A stretch of 64,000 nucleotides of DNA from JAYODW01 sp038116745. GTDB taxonomy: Bacteria > Pseudomonadota > Gammaproteobacteria > Ga0077536. Positions 33,826 to 42,610 of the stretch are shown one piece after another (positions within the stretch are counted from its first letter, which is position 1; every line of letters starts with the position of its first letter). The DNA lies in contig JAYODW010000005.1 in the NCBI GenBank assembly GCA_038116745.1, positions 1 through 64,000 on the forward strand. Reading direction: 5' to 3'. The position numbers were made by a program, and so were the translations under genes. The notes beneath the pieces were generated by a model, which searched no databases, was not told where the DNA came from, and was given only the letters and a program-made list of their open reading frames with translations.

Positions 33826-34281
33826 TCAACGGCAATCCCGGTTCTGCACGCCCTCTTTGGTCTTCGTGCCGCACAGGGTGACGACGCTGAAACGCTCCGC
33901 AGAAATATCCACCGTAGAGAGGTCCGCGTCGCGCAAATCCGAGCGTTCGATGTTGGCATTGGTCAGGTCAGCATTGCGCAGGTCCGCGCCCTTCAGTACC
34001 GCGCCATTCAGGTCAGCATCGGTCAGGTTGGCGCCCTGCAGATTGACCCCTTCCAGATTGGCGCCGCTGAGATCAGCCGCCTCGAGATCAGCGCCGGCCA
34101 GGTTTGCGCCAGACAGGTCAGCGTTTTTCAGATCGGCGTACACCAGATCTGCCTGCTGCAGGTCGCAGCCGGCGCAGGCGCGCATAAGTTTCAGGGTTTT
34201 GACTGCAGCATCGTCAGCCTGGACATTCAGCGCGAGAAACAATGAGCTGACGAATACTATGGCAAGGGGCTTCTGGTACAT
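33826..34281 (-). CDS. Exported pentapeptide-repeat protein
   Basis: A 151-residue protein with a signal peptide (AIVFVSSLFLALNVQA). About 18 tandem pentapeptides of the A(D/N)LxxA form cover residues 39-125 (for example ADLSGANLAGADLEAADL), which fold as a right-handed quadrilateral beta-helix. Flanking cysteines are CAGC before the repeats and LCGTKTKEGVQNRDC at the end, perhaps disulfides that cap the helix. Since it is exported it is unlikely to be a gyrase-mimic. Function unknown. It is 14 bp upstream of the luciferase-like gene on the same strand, so probably co-transcribed. Confidence 0.85.
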   Translation of the reverse strand: MYQKPLAIVFVSSLFLALNVQADDAAVKTLKLMRACAGCDLQQADLVYADLKNADLSGANLAGADLEAADLSGANLEGVNLQGANLTDADLNGAVLKGADLRNADLTNANIERSDLRDADLSTVDISAERFSVVTLCGTKTKEGVQNRDCR

Positions 34282-34383
34282 GCGCGTCTCCGGCGGAAGA
34301 GTAGCCTCATTGTAGCCTCAGCAGCCTGCACCGGCTTGTCTCGCTGGGATGGCGCCGTGGTGCTGACGACAGTGACTAAGGTT

Positions 34384-35502
34384 TCACCCCCCTGCAGCCC
34401 GGCGCAACCCTCGCTCTTCCAGGCGGGGAAGCACTTCCGCGATGAAATACGGCAGCTCATCGAGATAGTTCACGAACGCCAGGGACGCGCCGCTGAATCC
34501 TGCGGCCGCAATTCGGGCAAGTCCGTCGGCGACCTGTGCAGGGTCCCCGATCAACGGGTACACGCCATGACCGCCCGCAAAATTTGTTTTCAGGGCGGCG
34601 ATCATCTCGCGCGGGAAGGATTGCGCATGCATGCCCATCAGACTCATCAACCGCTCTACCGCGGGCTCATCCGCGCACTCAACGGCGTAATGCTCGTGAT
34701 ACTCGCGGGCCTCAGCCGCAGTCGGGCGACACACCACGTAGGTCGTGGTGAAAATATCGAGCTCGCGGCGATAGCGCTCCAAGGCAATGCGGCGCCAATC
34801 AGATACGGTTTGTGCGCCCGAGTCCGTATCAACCATCACCGTGAACAGCGCGTCGCAGTTACGCGCCGCAAAATCCCGACCCTCGTCGGAAGAGCCTGCG
34901 TTCATGATCGGAGGCAGGGCGCCGCCGACCGGGTGTGGCGAACAGCGTCCGGCGCTGACCCTGAAAAAATCGTCGTGCCAGTCAAAAGGCGCCGGCGCCT
35001 CCCAGGCGGTTCTCACCAGGTCCCACCAGCTCTGACCATAGCTGTAACGGGTCGAGTGATCGTCGGGCAGCGTCAGCGTAAACATGTCGTACTCGGGCTT
35101 GTTCCAGCCGCACACAATGTTCAGCCCGAGCCGTCCCCCACCGATATGGTCGGCTGTGGCCAGCTGTTTGGCGGCTACCAGCGGGTGAATAAACGCCGTA
35201 TGCACGGTCGCGAACACCGTGATCTGCCGCGTCTGCGCCAGCAGCCCGGTCGCCCAGGTAATTGTTTCCAGCGACTGTCCCTGAAAATCTGTCGCGCCTC
35301 CGTAGCCTGCCCAGCGGGCGATCGGCAGCAGAAATTCCAGTCCCGCCGCATCGGCCATCTGTGCCAGTGCGAGATTGCTCTCCCAGCTCGCTTCCCAGCG
35401 TTCCGGCACCGTGGTGACAGCCATGCCCCCAGAGCAATTCGGCGAGAAAAGCCCGAGCTTGAGCCGGTTCTGATTGAACATCGCATTCTCAGGCCGTCGC
35501 AT
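34384..35502 (-). CDS. Luciferase-like flavin monooxygenase 3 (SsuD/RutA-like)
   Basis: A 372-residue LLM enzyme of the alkanesulfonate-monooxygenase/RutA group. GLFSPNCSGG, ARWAGYGGATDFQGQSLETITWATGLLA, AFIHPLVAAKQLATADHIGGGRLGLNIVCGWNKPEYDMF and MNAGSSDEGRDFAARNCDALF match. It would use FMNH2 from a separate reductase. AGAGG stands 6 nt before ATG 35502. No flavin reductase or sulfonate transporter is adjacent, so the substrate is open: sulfonate, pyrimidine-like ring or other. Confidence 0.9.
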   Translation of the reverse strand: MRRPENAMFNQNRLKLGLFSPNCSGGMAVTTVPERWEASWESNLALAQMADAAGLEFLLPIARWAGYGGATDFQGQSLETITWATGLLAQTRQITVFATVHTAFIHPLVAAKQLATADHIGGGRLGLNIVCGWNKPEYDMFTLTLPDDHSTRYSYGQSWWDLVRTAWEAPAPFDWHDDFFRVSAGRCSPHPVGGALPPIMNAGSSDEGRDFAARNCDALFTVMVDTDSGAQTVSDWRRIALERYRRELDIFTTTYVVCRPTAAEAREYHEHYAVECADEPAVERLMSLMGMHAQSFPREMIAALKTNFAGGHGVYPLIGDPAQVADGLARIAAAGFSGASLAFVNYLDELPYFIAEVLPRLEERGLRRAAGG

Positions 35503-35599
35503 CGCACACCTCTTCCATGTTCATCAGCTGAGATCATAACGGGCAGATGGGCGCGTTGCGTGGCCTCGACCATCCTTGGACAATGGTCGCCCCTTCAAT

Positions 35600-35605
35600 G
35601 AGGAG
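35600..35605 (+). promoter_or_regulatory. Ribosome binding site that sets the start of the DLH/SnoaL fusion
   Basis: GAGGAG lies 6 nt before the ATG at 35612. An in-frame earlier start at 35576 would place this site inside the coding region, so 35612 is preferred. Confidence 0.6.
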
Positions 35606-35611
35606 CAGAAC

Positions 35612-36844
35612 ATGGACCAGCAGTGGGTAGACGTTGCCATTGGCGATAAATCAATGCGCGCCGCCGTGACCCTGCCGCCGAACGGTAGCGGTCCGGGGCT
35701 GATTCTGCTTCCCGAGATTTTCGGAATGACCGATTTCGTTCGGCAGACCGCTGAGCGACTCGCCGAGGAGGGCTATGTCTGCCTCGTCCCTGACGTGTTC
35801 TGGCGCCAGCAGGCCGGGACCGCGCTCGCTTACAGCGAAATGGAGCAGGCCCTGGCGCTGCGCGCAGCCTTCGACATGCGCCAGGGTGTGGACGATCTCG
35901 AGATCATCATTCAGGCACTGCGCGATCACCCCGCACAGCACGGCGGCGTGGCCGCGGTGGGATTCTGCATGGGCGGGACCCTGGCCTGCCTTTCAGCCGC
36001 GCGGGGACTGGTCGATTGCGCCGTTGCCTACTATCCGACAAGTCTTGAAAACTTTGCCGACGTGCTCTCCGAGGTGTCATGCCCGCTGGTGATCCATCTC
36101 GGCGATGACGACGACAAGATCAGCGACGAAGCTCGAGCGACGATTCACCAGGCGACGGGCTCGCAGGGCTGGATAAAAAGCTATGTCTACCCGGGGTGTG
36201 GTCACGCCTTCGCTAACCGGGATCGGCCCGCGTTTAATAAACCCGCCGCGATGATGGCGTACTCCAGCACGATCGCAACGCTGCGCCAGAACCTGGGGCC
36301 GACCTACGACCTGTCGGCCATCTGGGAGCAACACACGGCCTTCGAATTCGGTGACCGCGACGTCGATGCCACCATGGGCACCATGGTTGACCAACCCTAC
36401 GTCAACCACATCCCGACCATGACGGGCGGCGTCGGGCACGACCATCTGAAGCGCTTCTACAAATACCACTTCGTCAACTCCAACCCGCCGGATACGCGGC
36501 TGGTACCCGTCTCTCGAACGGTCGGCGCCGACCGCCTGGTCGACGAAATGGTGTTCTGCTTCACCCACACCTGCGAGATCCCGTGGATGCTTCCCGGGAT
36601 CGAACCCACCGGAAAATACGTCGAGGTCCCGCTTGTTGCGATAGTCAACTTTCGCGGCGACAAGCTCTACCACGAGCACATCTACTGGGATCAGGCCTCA
36701 GTGCTGCATCAGATCGGAAAACTGGATGCCGCGGGACTGCCGGTAGCAGGGATTGAGACCGCCAAGAAACTGGTCGATGAAACGCTCCCCTCAAACGAAC
36801 TCATGGGGCAGCTGTGGCATAGCTCAGAGGGGCAGCCCCTCTGA
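35612..36844 (+). CDS. Dienelactone hydrolase fused to a SnoaL-like/NTF2 domain
   Basis: A 410-residue two-domain protein. Residues 1-230 are a dienelactone hydrolase: Glu36 in LPEIFGM, nucleophile Cys119 in VGFCMGG, the Asp in LGDDDDK (166-169) and His198 in GCGHAF, close to the numbering of classic DLH. Residues 235-410 look like an NTF2/SnoaL-like alpha-beta cone (HDHLKRFYKYHFVNSNPPDT, then FRGDKLYHEHIYWDQ). The fusion is longer than ordinary DLH (about 236 residues). It would hydrolyse enol-lactones or similar esters; the second domain may bind or isomerise the product. Isolated from other ring-cleavage genes. Confidence 0.87.
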   Translation: MDQQWVDVAIGDKSMRAAVTLPPNGSGPGLILLPEIFGMTDFVRQTAERLAEEGYVCLVPDVFWRQQAGTALAYSEMEQALALRAAFDMRQGVDDLEIIIQALRDHPAQHGGVAAVGFCMGGTLACLSAARGLVDCAVAYYPTSLENFADVLSEVSCPLVIHLGDDDDKISDEARATIHQATGSQGWIKSYVYPGCGHAFANRDRPAFNKPAAMMAYSSTIATLRQNLGPTYDLSAIWEQHTAFEFGDRDVDATMGTMVDQPYVNHIPTMTGGVGHDHLKRFYKYHFVNSNPPDTRLVPVSRTVGADRLVDEMVFCFTHTCEIPWMLPGIEPTGKYVEVPLVAIVNFRGDKLYHEHIYWDQASVLHQIGKLDAAGLPVAGIETAKKLVDETLPSNELMGQLWHSSEGQPL

Positions 36845-36885
36845 GACAGACCCGCAGCTGAGCCACGCGAAACGAATCCACCAAC

Positions 36886-38163
36886 GTGCAGAAAACGTCG
36901 TCAACGCTGAAGAAAATCTCTGTTGAACAGCTACGCCTCGGCATGTTCATCAACGAGCTGTGCGGGTCCTGGATGGACCACCCGTTCTGGCAGACCAAAT
37001 TCAAGCTGACGGATCCGGCCGACCTCGCCACACTGCATGAGACAGCTATTACCGAGGTCTGGATTGATACTGCCAAAGGCCTTGATGTCGAAGACGCGAC
37101 GGCCGAAGAGCGGGAGACGCTGGAGGAAACCTACGCTCGTTTCGAGCAGACCATCGTCGCCGCAATCGCCGCGGAAAAGCCGCGCGCGCGCTCGCTCCAG
37201 GCCGAAGTCACCAGAGCCGCTGAGGTTTGCGGTCAGGCGCGCGCAGCGGTCACCGAAATGTTCGCCGAAGCCCGCATGGGTAAGGCATTCAATGCGTCAA
37301 AACTCGAGCCCCTCGTAGACGAGATCTCGAGCTCTGTCGAGCGCAACCCGGGCGCGCTCATCAGCCTGGCACGACTGAAAACGCAGGACGATTACACCTA
37401 TATGCACTCGGTTGCCGTATGCGGGCTGATGACCGGCCTGGCGCGACAGCTCGGGCTTGAGCCGGACCTGGTCCACGAAGCGGGACTCGCCGGACTCCTG
37501 CACGACGTCGGTAAAGCCAAGGTGTCGCTCGATATCCTGAACAAACCGGGCAAGCTGACGGCCGTCGAATTTGAGCAGATGAAGTCCCACCCCGCCCGCG
37601 GCCACGCGCTGCTGCTGGACAGCGGCACCGCCGGCGAGGTCGCCCTCGATGTGTGTCTGCACCATCACGAAAAAGTCGATGGCACCGGCTACCCCGAGAA
37701 ACTGAACGGCGAGCAGCTCTCGCTGTTTTCGAAAATGGGCGCCGTATGCGACGTCTACGATGCAATCACCTCCAACCGTCCCTACAAAGCCGGTTGGGAT
37801 CCTTCGCTGGCCATACGCAAAATGTACGAGTGGTGCGACGGCCATTTTGATGCCGCCATTTTCCAGGCGTTTGTCAAAACGGTCGGGATCTATCCGGTAG
37901 GCTCGCTCGTGCGTCTGGACTCCGGGCTGCTCGCAGTGGTGTCTGAGGCAACGCCGGACAACCTGCTCAAGCCCCGCGTCAAAACTGTGTATTGCACCCA
38001 GCGCAAAAACTTTGTGAACTCCGAAGACATCAACCTCAGCGACTTCGAAGCCGGGGCCCGCATCGTTTCCTGGGAAGATCCTGCCGACTGGCCGCTCGGC
38101 GACCTGCGCCGCTACTGGGCGCCGGCTCTCGAGGCCGAAGTTTCAGATCTCAAGACAGGCTAG
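36886..38163 (+). CDS. HD-GYP domain c-di-GMP phosphodiesterase with DUF3391 N-terminus
   Basis: A 425-residue protein starting at GTG. Residues about 8-130 form the DUF3391 domain (KISVEQLRLGMFINELCGSW). An HD-GYP domain follows at about 160-330, with HSVAVCGLMTGLARQLG, LLHDVGKAKVS (HD pair) and HHHEKVDGTGYPEKL (GYP). All key residues look intact, so cyclic-di-GMP hydrolysis is likely. It is 41 bp after the DLH fusion gene and may be co-transcribed. Confidence 0.92.
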   Translation: MQKTSSTLKKISVEQLRLGMFINELCGSWMDHPFWQTKFKLTDPADLATLHETAITEVWIDTAKGLDVEDATAEERETLEETYARFEQTIVAAIAAEKPRARSLQAEVTRAAEVCGQARAAVTEMFAEARMGKAFNASKLEPLVDEISSSVERNPGALISLARLKTQDDYTYMHSVAVCGLMTGLARQLGLEPDLVHEAGLAGLLHDVGKAKVSLDILNKPGKLTAVEFEQMKSHPARGHALLLDSGTAGEVALDVCLHHHEKVDGTGYPEKLNGEQLSLFSKMGAVCDVYDAITSNRPYKAGWDPSLAIRKMYEWCDGHFDAAIFQAFVKTVGIYPVGSLVRLDSGLLAVVSEATPDNLLKPRVKTVYCTQRKNFVNSEDINLSDFEAGARIVSWEDPADWPLGDLRRYWAPALEAEVSDLKTG

Positions 38164-38216
38164 GCGCGACCGGGAAGGACCGGCGTCCGCCTCAGGCTCG
38201 ACCGCATCCCGTGGAT

Positions 38217-40025
38217 TCAGGCCGGCTGCACACGCAGATTTTCCTCGTCCACTTCGCGCTCCGGCAGGAAGCCGCCGGCCTGCATCTGCCACATATGGGC
38301 GTAATGCCCGCCGCGCTGTAACAGGCTGTCGTGATCACCGTCTTCCAGGATCTGTCCATCGTGGAAAACAAGGATGCGGTCGAGGTGGGCCAGCGTCGAC
38401 AGCCGATGCGCGATGACAACCACGGTGCGGTCCTGCATCAGGCTGACAAGACTGTCCTGAATGAGTCTTTCAGTCACGGAGTCGAGTGCGCTGGTGGCTT
38501 CATCCAGGAGCAGGATCGGGGCTTCCTTGAGGATTGCGCGGGCCAGCGCGATCCGCTGACGCTGCCCACCGGACAGTTTGACCCCGCGCTCCCCTACCAG
38601 AGAGTCATAGCCGTGCTCGGTCTGCATGATGAACTCATGCGCGTGTGCCTTTCTGGCTGCGGCAATGACTTCGTCATCGCTGGCATCGAGGCGACCGTAG
38701 CGCACATTTTCCATCAGCGAGCGATGAAACAGCATGGGATCCTGCGGGATCATGGCGACCGCGGTGCGCAGGCTTTCCTGTGAGACCGCCTGAATATCGA
38801 CGTTATCAATCAGAATGCGACCGCCCTGCGGTTCGAACAGACGCAGGATCAGATTTACCAGCGTCGTTTTGCCGCTTCCGGAGTAACCCACCAGCCCTAC
38901 GCGCTGTCCGGCGGGGATGACGACATCCAATCCAGCGAAGACCTGCCGGTCCGCGCCATAGGCAAAATCCACCCGGTCGAATCGGATCTCGCCGCGCGCC
39001 ACGCGTAGTGACCGGGCATCCGGTCGGTCGGTCACCTCATGCGGGCGCACGATCATTCCTACGCCGTCGCTGATGTTCCCCACATATTCAAAAAAATCGA
39101 GGAATCGTCGGCTCAGACCACGCGCCTGTTCAATCAGCAGCAGCGCAAGACTGGCCGCCATCGCAAAACCGCCTGCAGTCATTGCCCCTGCGCGCCATAG
39201 GCTGAGCGCATAGCCAATGATTCCCAGCATCAGCACCATCGCCGCAAGAAACTGGAACCAGCGGATCCCTTCCATGAACCAGAACGTTTCCCGCGCGCGC
39301 TGCACCTCCATGTTCAGATACGTATCGAGATACGACCGCTCGTACGTCCGACGCGCGAACAGCTTGGCGTTCATGATGTTTGACACCGAATCCACAATTT
39401 TGCCGCTGACCACGCTGCGTGCGGCCGCGTAGCGGCGCGCATAGCGTCGACAGCGCAGCGCCAGCGCATAGGAGATAGCGATATACAACGCCGTCCAGGC
39501 ACCCAGCACCAGCGCCAGGCTGCTGCTGACGCTTGAAAGCAGCACCAGCGAGACGCTGAAGGCAATGATGAGCGGCCAGAAATCGAACAGCAGCGTCCAC
39601 AGGCAATAGGCCACGCCCATCGAAACCTCGGCGATCCTGTTCGCCAGTGAACCGGCGAAATTGCTCATGAAGTAACGCTGCGAGTGATGTTGCAGGTAAG
39701 CAAACAGCTCGCGGCGTACCCGGCGCCTGAGCTCCGGCCCGAGGTGCACAAGCAAAGCGCCGCTCGCGCGCGAAAAGATAACGATGCCCAGATTCAGCCC
39801 TGCAAACAGCCACAGCGCGCCTTCGAGCGGACTACCGGCGTCGACTCCGGTCTGAGGAGCCGCTGACACCGCATCCATGATGCGTTTGATGGCATAGGGC
39901 AGCGAAATGGAACAGGCGGCCTGCCCGGCCTCCAGCACGACTATGGTCACTACAAACAGCAGGTAGATGCGTGCATAACGCATGAAGAAGGCGAACACAT
40001 CCGACGGCACCTCTGCCGTATCCAT
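38217..40025 (-). CDS. ABC exporter, fused membrane and ATPase domains (type IV half transporter)
   Basis: A 602-residue half-transporter. The N-terminal about 330 residues are the transmembrane domain, with segments near YLLFVVTIVVLEAGQAACS and ALWLFAGLNLGIVIF. The ATPase domain follows: Walker A GYSGSGKTTLVNL, Q-loop IPQDPMLF, signature LSGGQRQRIALARAIL, Walker B ILLLDEATSALD, H-loop VIAHRLSTL. It resembles the MsbA/ATM1-like class and probably acts as a homodimer. Substrate unknown. It is 25 bp downstream of the SDR gene and in the same minus-strand group as cmoB. ATG 40025 is chosen as start. Confidence 0.9.
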   Translation of the reverse strand: MDTAEVPSDVFAFFMRYARIYLLFVVTIVVLEAGQAACSISLPYAIKRIMDAVSAAPQTGVDAGSPLEGALWLFAGLNLGIVIFSRASGALLVHLGPELRRRVRRELFAYLQHHSQRYFMSNFAGSLANRIAEVSMGVAYCLWTLLFDFWPLIIAFSVSLVLLSSVSSSLALVLGAWTALYIAISYALALRCRRYARRYAAARSVVSGKIVDSVSNIMNAKLFARRTYERSYLDTYLNMEVQRARETFWFMEGIRWFQFLAAMVLMLGIIGYALSLWRAGAMTAGGFAMAASLALLLIEQARGLSRRFLDFFEYVGNISDGVGMIVRPHEVTDRPDARSLRVARGEIRFDRVDFAYGADRQVFAGLDVVIPAGQRVGLVGYSGSGKTTLVNLILRLFEPQGGRILIDNVDIQAVSQESLRTAVAMIPQDPMLFHRSLMENVRYGRLDASDDEVIAAARKAHAHEFIMQTEHGYDSLVGERGVKLSGGQRQRIALARAILKEAPILLLDEATSALDSVTERLIQDSLVSLMQDRTVVVIAHRLSTLAHLDRILVFHDGQILEDGDHDSLLQRGGHYAHMWQMQAGGFLPEREVDEENLRVQPA

Positions 40026-40050
40026 CCCGGACGTCTTCACCAGATGGATT

Positions 40051-40800
40051 TCAGCGTCCACCCGCCACGTCCAGAAGTGCCCCGGTGATGTAGGACGCAG
40101 CGTCCGTGAGCAGCCAGGCAATCGTCTCTGCGACCTCTTCCGGCTCGCCTGCACGGCGCATCGGGACCTGAGGCACGAAACGTTCGACCCGCTCAGGATC
40201 CCCTGCCTGCGCGTGGATCGATGTATTGATCAACCCGGGCCGCACGGCGTTGACGCGGATCCCCTGCGGGCCGAATTCCTTCGCCAGGCCCAGGGTGAAG
40301 GTATCAAGCGCGCCCTTGCTGGCCGCGTAGTCAATAAACTCGTTGGGCGATCCCAGGCGCGCCGCCGCTGAGGACACGTTGACGATCGCGCCACCCGAAT
40401 TCTGCGCCAGCATGCGCTTGACGGCTTCCCTCGCGCAGAGAAAGGGGCCCAGCAGATTCGTGTCGAAGGTCCGTCGCAGCCGCGCCTCGCTGTAATCGGT
40501 GAAAGGCATCACGGGCTCCACGATCCCGGCGTTATTAACCAGTCCGTGCAGCGGCAGGTCAAGCCCGTCAATAGACTCGAACAGCTTCGCCACGCCAGCG
40601 TCGCTGCTGACGTCCGCCCCGATGGCAACCGCATATCCGCCCGCAGCCTCGATATCGCTGCAGACACGCAGCGCTGCTGTACTGTCACTGCGATAGTTGA
40701 CGACGACGCTGAAGCCAAGGCGTGCGCAGTGGCGTGCGCTCGCGGCACCTATCCCCCGCGAGCCGCCAGTGACGAGAATTAATTTTGACATCGGTTCCAT
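40051..40800 (-). CDS. Short-chain dehydrogenase/reductase (FabG-like)
   Basis: About 249 residues (ATG 40800 or 40791). Cofactor motif TGGSRGIG, NNAG, catalytic VSSAAA and Y-x3-K (IDYAASKG) are intact. C-terminal NAVRPGLINT and the YITGALLDVAGGR ending fit 3-oxoacyl-ACP reductase-like SDRs. It lies between cmoB (23 bp) and the ABC exporter (25 bp), but nothing links it functionally to tRNA modification. Confidence 0.9.
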   Translation of the reverse strand: MEPMSKLILVTGGSRGIGAASARHCARLGFSVVVNYRSDSTAALRVCSDIEAAGGYAVAIGADVSSDAGVAKLFESIDGLDLPLHGLVNNAGIVEPVMPFTDYSEARLRRTFDTNLLGPFLCAREAVKRMLAQNSGGAIVNVSSAAARLGSPNEFIDYAASKGALDTFTLGLAKEFGPQGIRVNAVRPGLINTSIHAQAGDPERVERFVPQVPMRRAGEPEEVAETIAWLLTDAASYITGALLDVAGGR

Positions 40801-40823
40801 CAGCCTGAAGCTCCATCCCGCGC

Positions 40824-41828
40824 TTACGGGCGCGCCCTCGCGGTGAATAATCCGCGTACTGGCGCGGGGTAGCCCTCTACCGTCAGCGTGGGATCTTCGG
40901 GATCCAGACACTGAGCAAGGGATTCAAAAGGCATCCACTCCGTGCTGCGCTGCTCTGCCGTGGTGGTTACGGACACATCGGCGCAGACCGGATCCGAAAA
41001 ACCTGTCTCACCCAGCCAGCTGATAACGGTATCGATGCTCGGCACACACCACACGTTACGCATGCGGGCGTACCGCGTCTCCGGGATCAGCTTGTCGACG
41101 CCAACCCGGTCAACGACCAGGGTTTCCAGCACCAGACGTCCGCCATCCTTGAGTGCATATCTCAGCTGCCGCAGATGCTCGAGCGGGTCACGACGATGAT
41201 AAATCACCCCCATGGAGCATACGGTGTCGAACAGATGGATATCGGGCTGCAGAACCTCGCAGCCCAGGGGGATGACGGTCAGCGGGGCCTCCGGCTGATA
41301 CTGCAGAAACGCCATGAACTGCATCAGCTGCAGAATCCCCGGGTCGAGGCCCACGACGCGATGCGCGCCCGCTTCAAGCATGCGCCAGGCGTAATAGCCG
41401 TTACCGCAGCCCACATCGAGAACACACTCTCCAGAGAGACTACCTAAGGTCGAGCTGAGCCGCCGCCACTTCAAATCTGACCGCCATTCCGCATCGATTT
41501 CAGTCCCCAGCAGCTCGAACGGCCCTTTCCGCCAGGGGCTCAGGCCAAGCAGCGCTGCGCGCGTCTGGTCGCGCTCGATAGCCGGCAAGGCTGAAGGCGA
41601 CACGAATCGAACAACATCGCCATCAAGCCGATGCACGCCGCCTGCTCGCGGCAGGTGCGCAAGCACGGAAGCCCACGAGGGCACCCGTTTATCCCGCAGC
41701 CACCAGCCGTCTGTGCGCTGGATGACAGCGTCGAGCCAGACACGCTGCTTAGGCGTGGCGCACATGCCGCGCAAATCGTGCAATCCACGCTCGAACAGCA
41801 CGCGAACCTGGTCGACATCAGCACTCAT
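40824..41828 (-). CDS. cmoB: tRNA U34 carboxymethyltransferase CmoB
   Basis: A 334-residue protein of CmoB length. The N-terminal substrate part has LDGDVVRFVSP and LLGLSPWRKGPFELLGTEIDAEWRSDLKWRR. The Rossmann core has VLDVGCGNGYYAWRM and VGLDPGILQLMQF, then CSMGVIYHRRDPLEHL. CmoB carboxymethylates 5-hydroxyuridine at the wobble base with carboxy-SAM to give cmo5U34, letting one tRNA read several synonymous codons. It is divergent from a CmoA-like gene and close to trhO, so the whole pathway is clustered. It also leads the operon with the SDR and ABC exporter. Confidence 0.95.
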   Translation of the reverse strand: MSADVDQVRVLFERGLHDLRGMCATPKQRVWLDAVIQRTDGWWLRDKRVPSWASVLAHLPRAGGVHRLDGDVVRFVSPSALPAIERDQTRAALLGLSPWRKGPFELLGTEIDAEWRSDLKWRRLSSTLGSLSGECVLDVGCGNGYYAWRMLEAGAHRVVGLDPGILQLMQFMAFLQYQPEAPLTVIPLGCEVLQPDIHLFDTVCSMGVIYHRRDPLEHLRQLRYALKDGGRLVLETLVVDRVGVDKLIPETRYARMRNVWCVPSIDTVISWLGETGFSDPVCADVSVTTTAEQRSTEWMPFESLAQCLDPEDPTLTVEGYPAPVRGLFTARARP

Positions 41829-41892
41829 GAGATTTTTCTCGCCCGCAGCAGCGTGCGATGATCGATCCCTGGCAGGCGCAGGGACTGATGAC

Positions 41893-42603
41893 GTGGCAGA
41901 AGTCGGTGATGTTATCGAGGCGGAAAATGCGCGCTGGAGCTTTTCCGGTGCGGCAAGCCGTCAATTCGACAGCCACATCGCTCGTTCGATTCCGTTCTAT
42001 CGCGAAACGCACCAGCTCATCCTCAATATTTCAGACTTCTTCGTACAGGACAACGCGGTGGTCTATGACATCGGTTGCGCAACCGGTCAGCTGCTGGCGG
42101 CCCTGGCCGAACGCCATGCCGGGCGCGAAGTCAGCTTCACCGGCATCGATTGCGAAGTAGACATGGTTGCACAGGCGCGCAAACTCACGGCTCGTCTCTC
42201 CGGGGTTGCAGTCGAGCACGCCGATGTGCGCGAAAGCCCGCTCAGCGATGCCGATCTCATCGTGTCCTGCTACACGATGCAGTTTATTGCGCCGCGGGAC
42301 CGGCAGGCGGTTTTCGATCGCATATACGCCGGACTCAACTGGGGCGGTGGTTTCCTGATGTTTGAAAAAGTACGTGCGCCTGACGCCCGCTTTCAGGACA
42401 TGATCACTTCGCTGTACCACGACTTCAAACTCGAACAGGGATATTCCGGTGGCGAAATAGTCGCAAAGACCCGCAGCCTTAAAGGGGTGCTGGAACCTTT
42501 CTCCCGCGAGGGCAATTTGGGGCTGCTGGAACGGGCCGGCTTCGTGGACACCATGACCGTGTTCAAGTACCTCTGTTTCGAAGGCTTCCTCGCGATCAAG
42601 TAA
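41893..42603 (+). CDS. cmoA: Carboxy-SAM synthase CmoA (divergent member)
   Basis: About 236 residues from GTG 41893, near the usual CmoA length. A SAM-binding VVYDIGCATGQLLAAL leads into SCYTMQFIAPRDRQAVFDRIYAGLNWGGG and YHDFKLEQGYSGGEIVAKTRSLKGVLEPF, which align with the E. coli CmoA blocks [20 protein letters not shown] and HHDFKRANGYSELEI. CmoA makes carboxy-SAM from prephenate and SAM for CmoB. AGGGA precedes GTG 41893; an ATG at 41827 would overlap the cmoB start codon and give a non-family leader. Similarity is moderate, so the call leans on context. Confidence 0.8.
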   Translation: MAEVGDVIEAENARWSFSGAASRQFDSHIARSIPFYRETHQLILNISDFFVQDNAVVYDIGCATGQLLAALAERHAGREVSFTGIDCEVDMVAQARKLTARLSGVAVEHADVRESPLSDADLIVSCYTMQFIAPRDRQAVFDRIYAGLNWGGGFLMFEKVRAPDARFQDMITSLYHDFKLEQGYSGGEIVAKTRSLKGVLEPFSREGNLGLLERAGFVDTMTVFKYLCFEGFLAIK

Positions 42604-42610
42604 GCCGTGT

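Noticed and set aside
34336..35601. Plus-strand open frame of 421 codons
   Set aside because: Complement of the SsuD/RutA-like monooxygenase gene.
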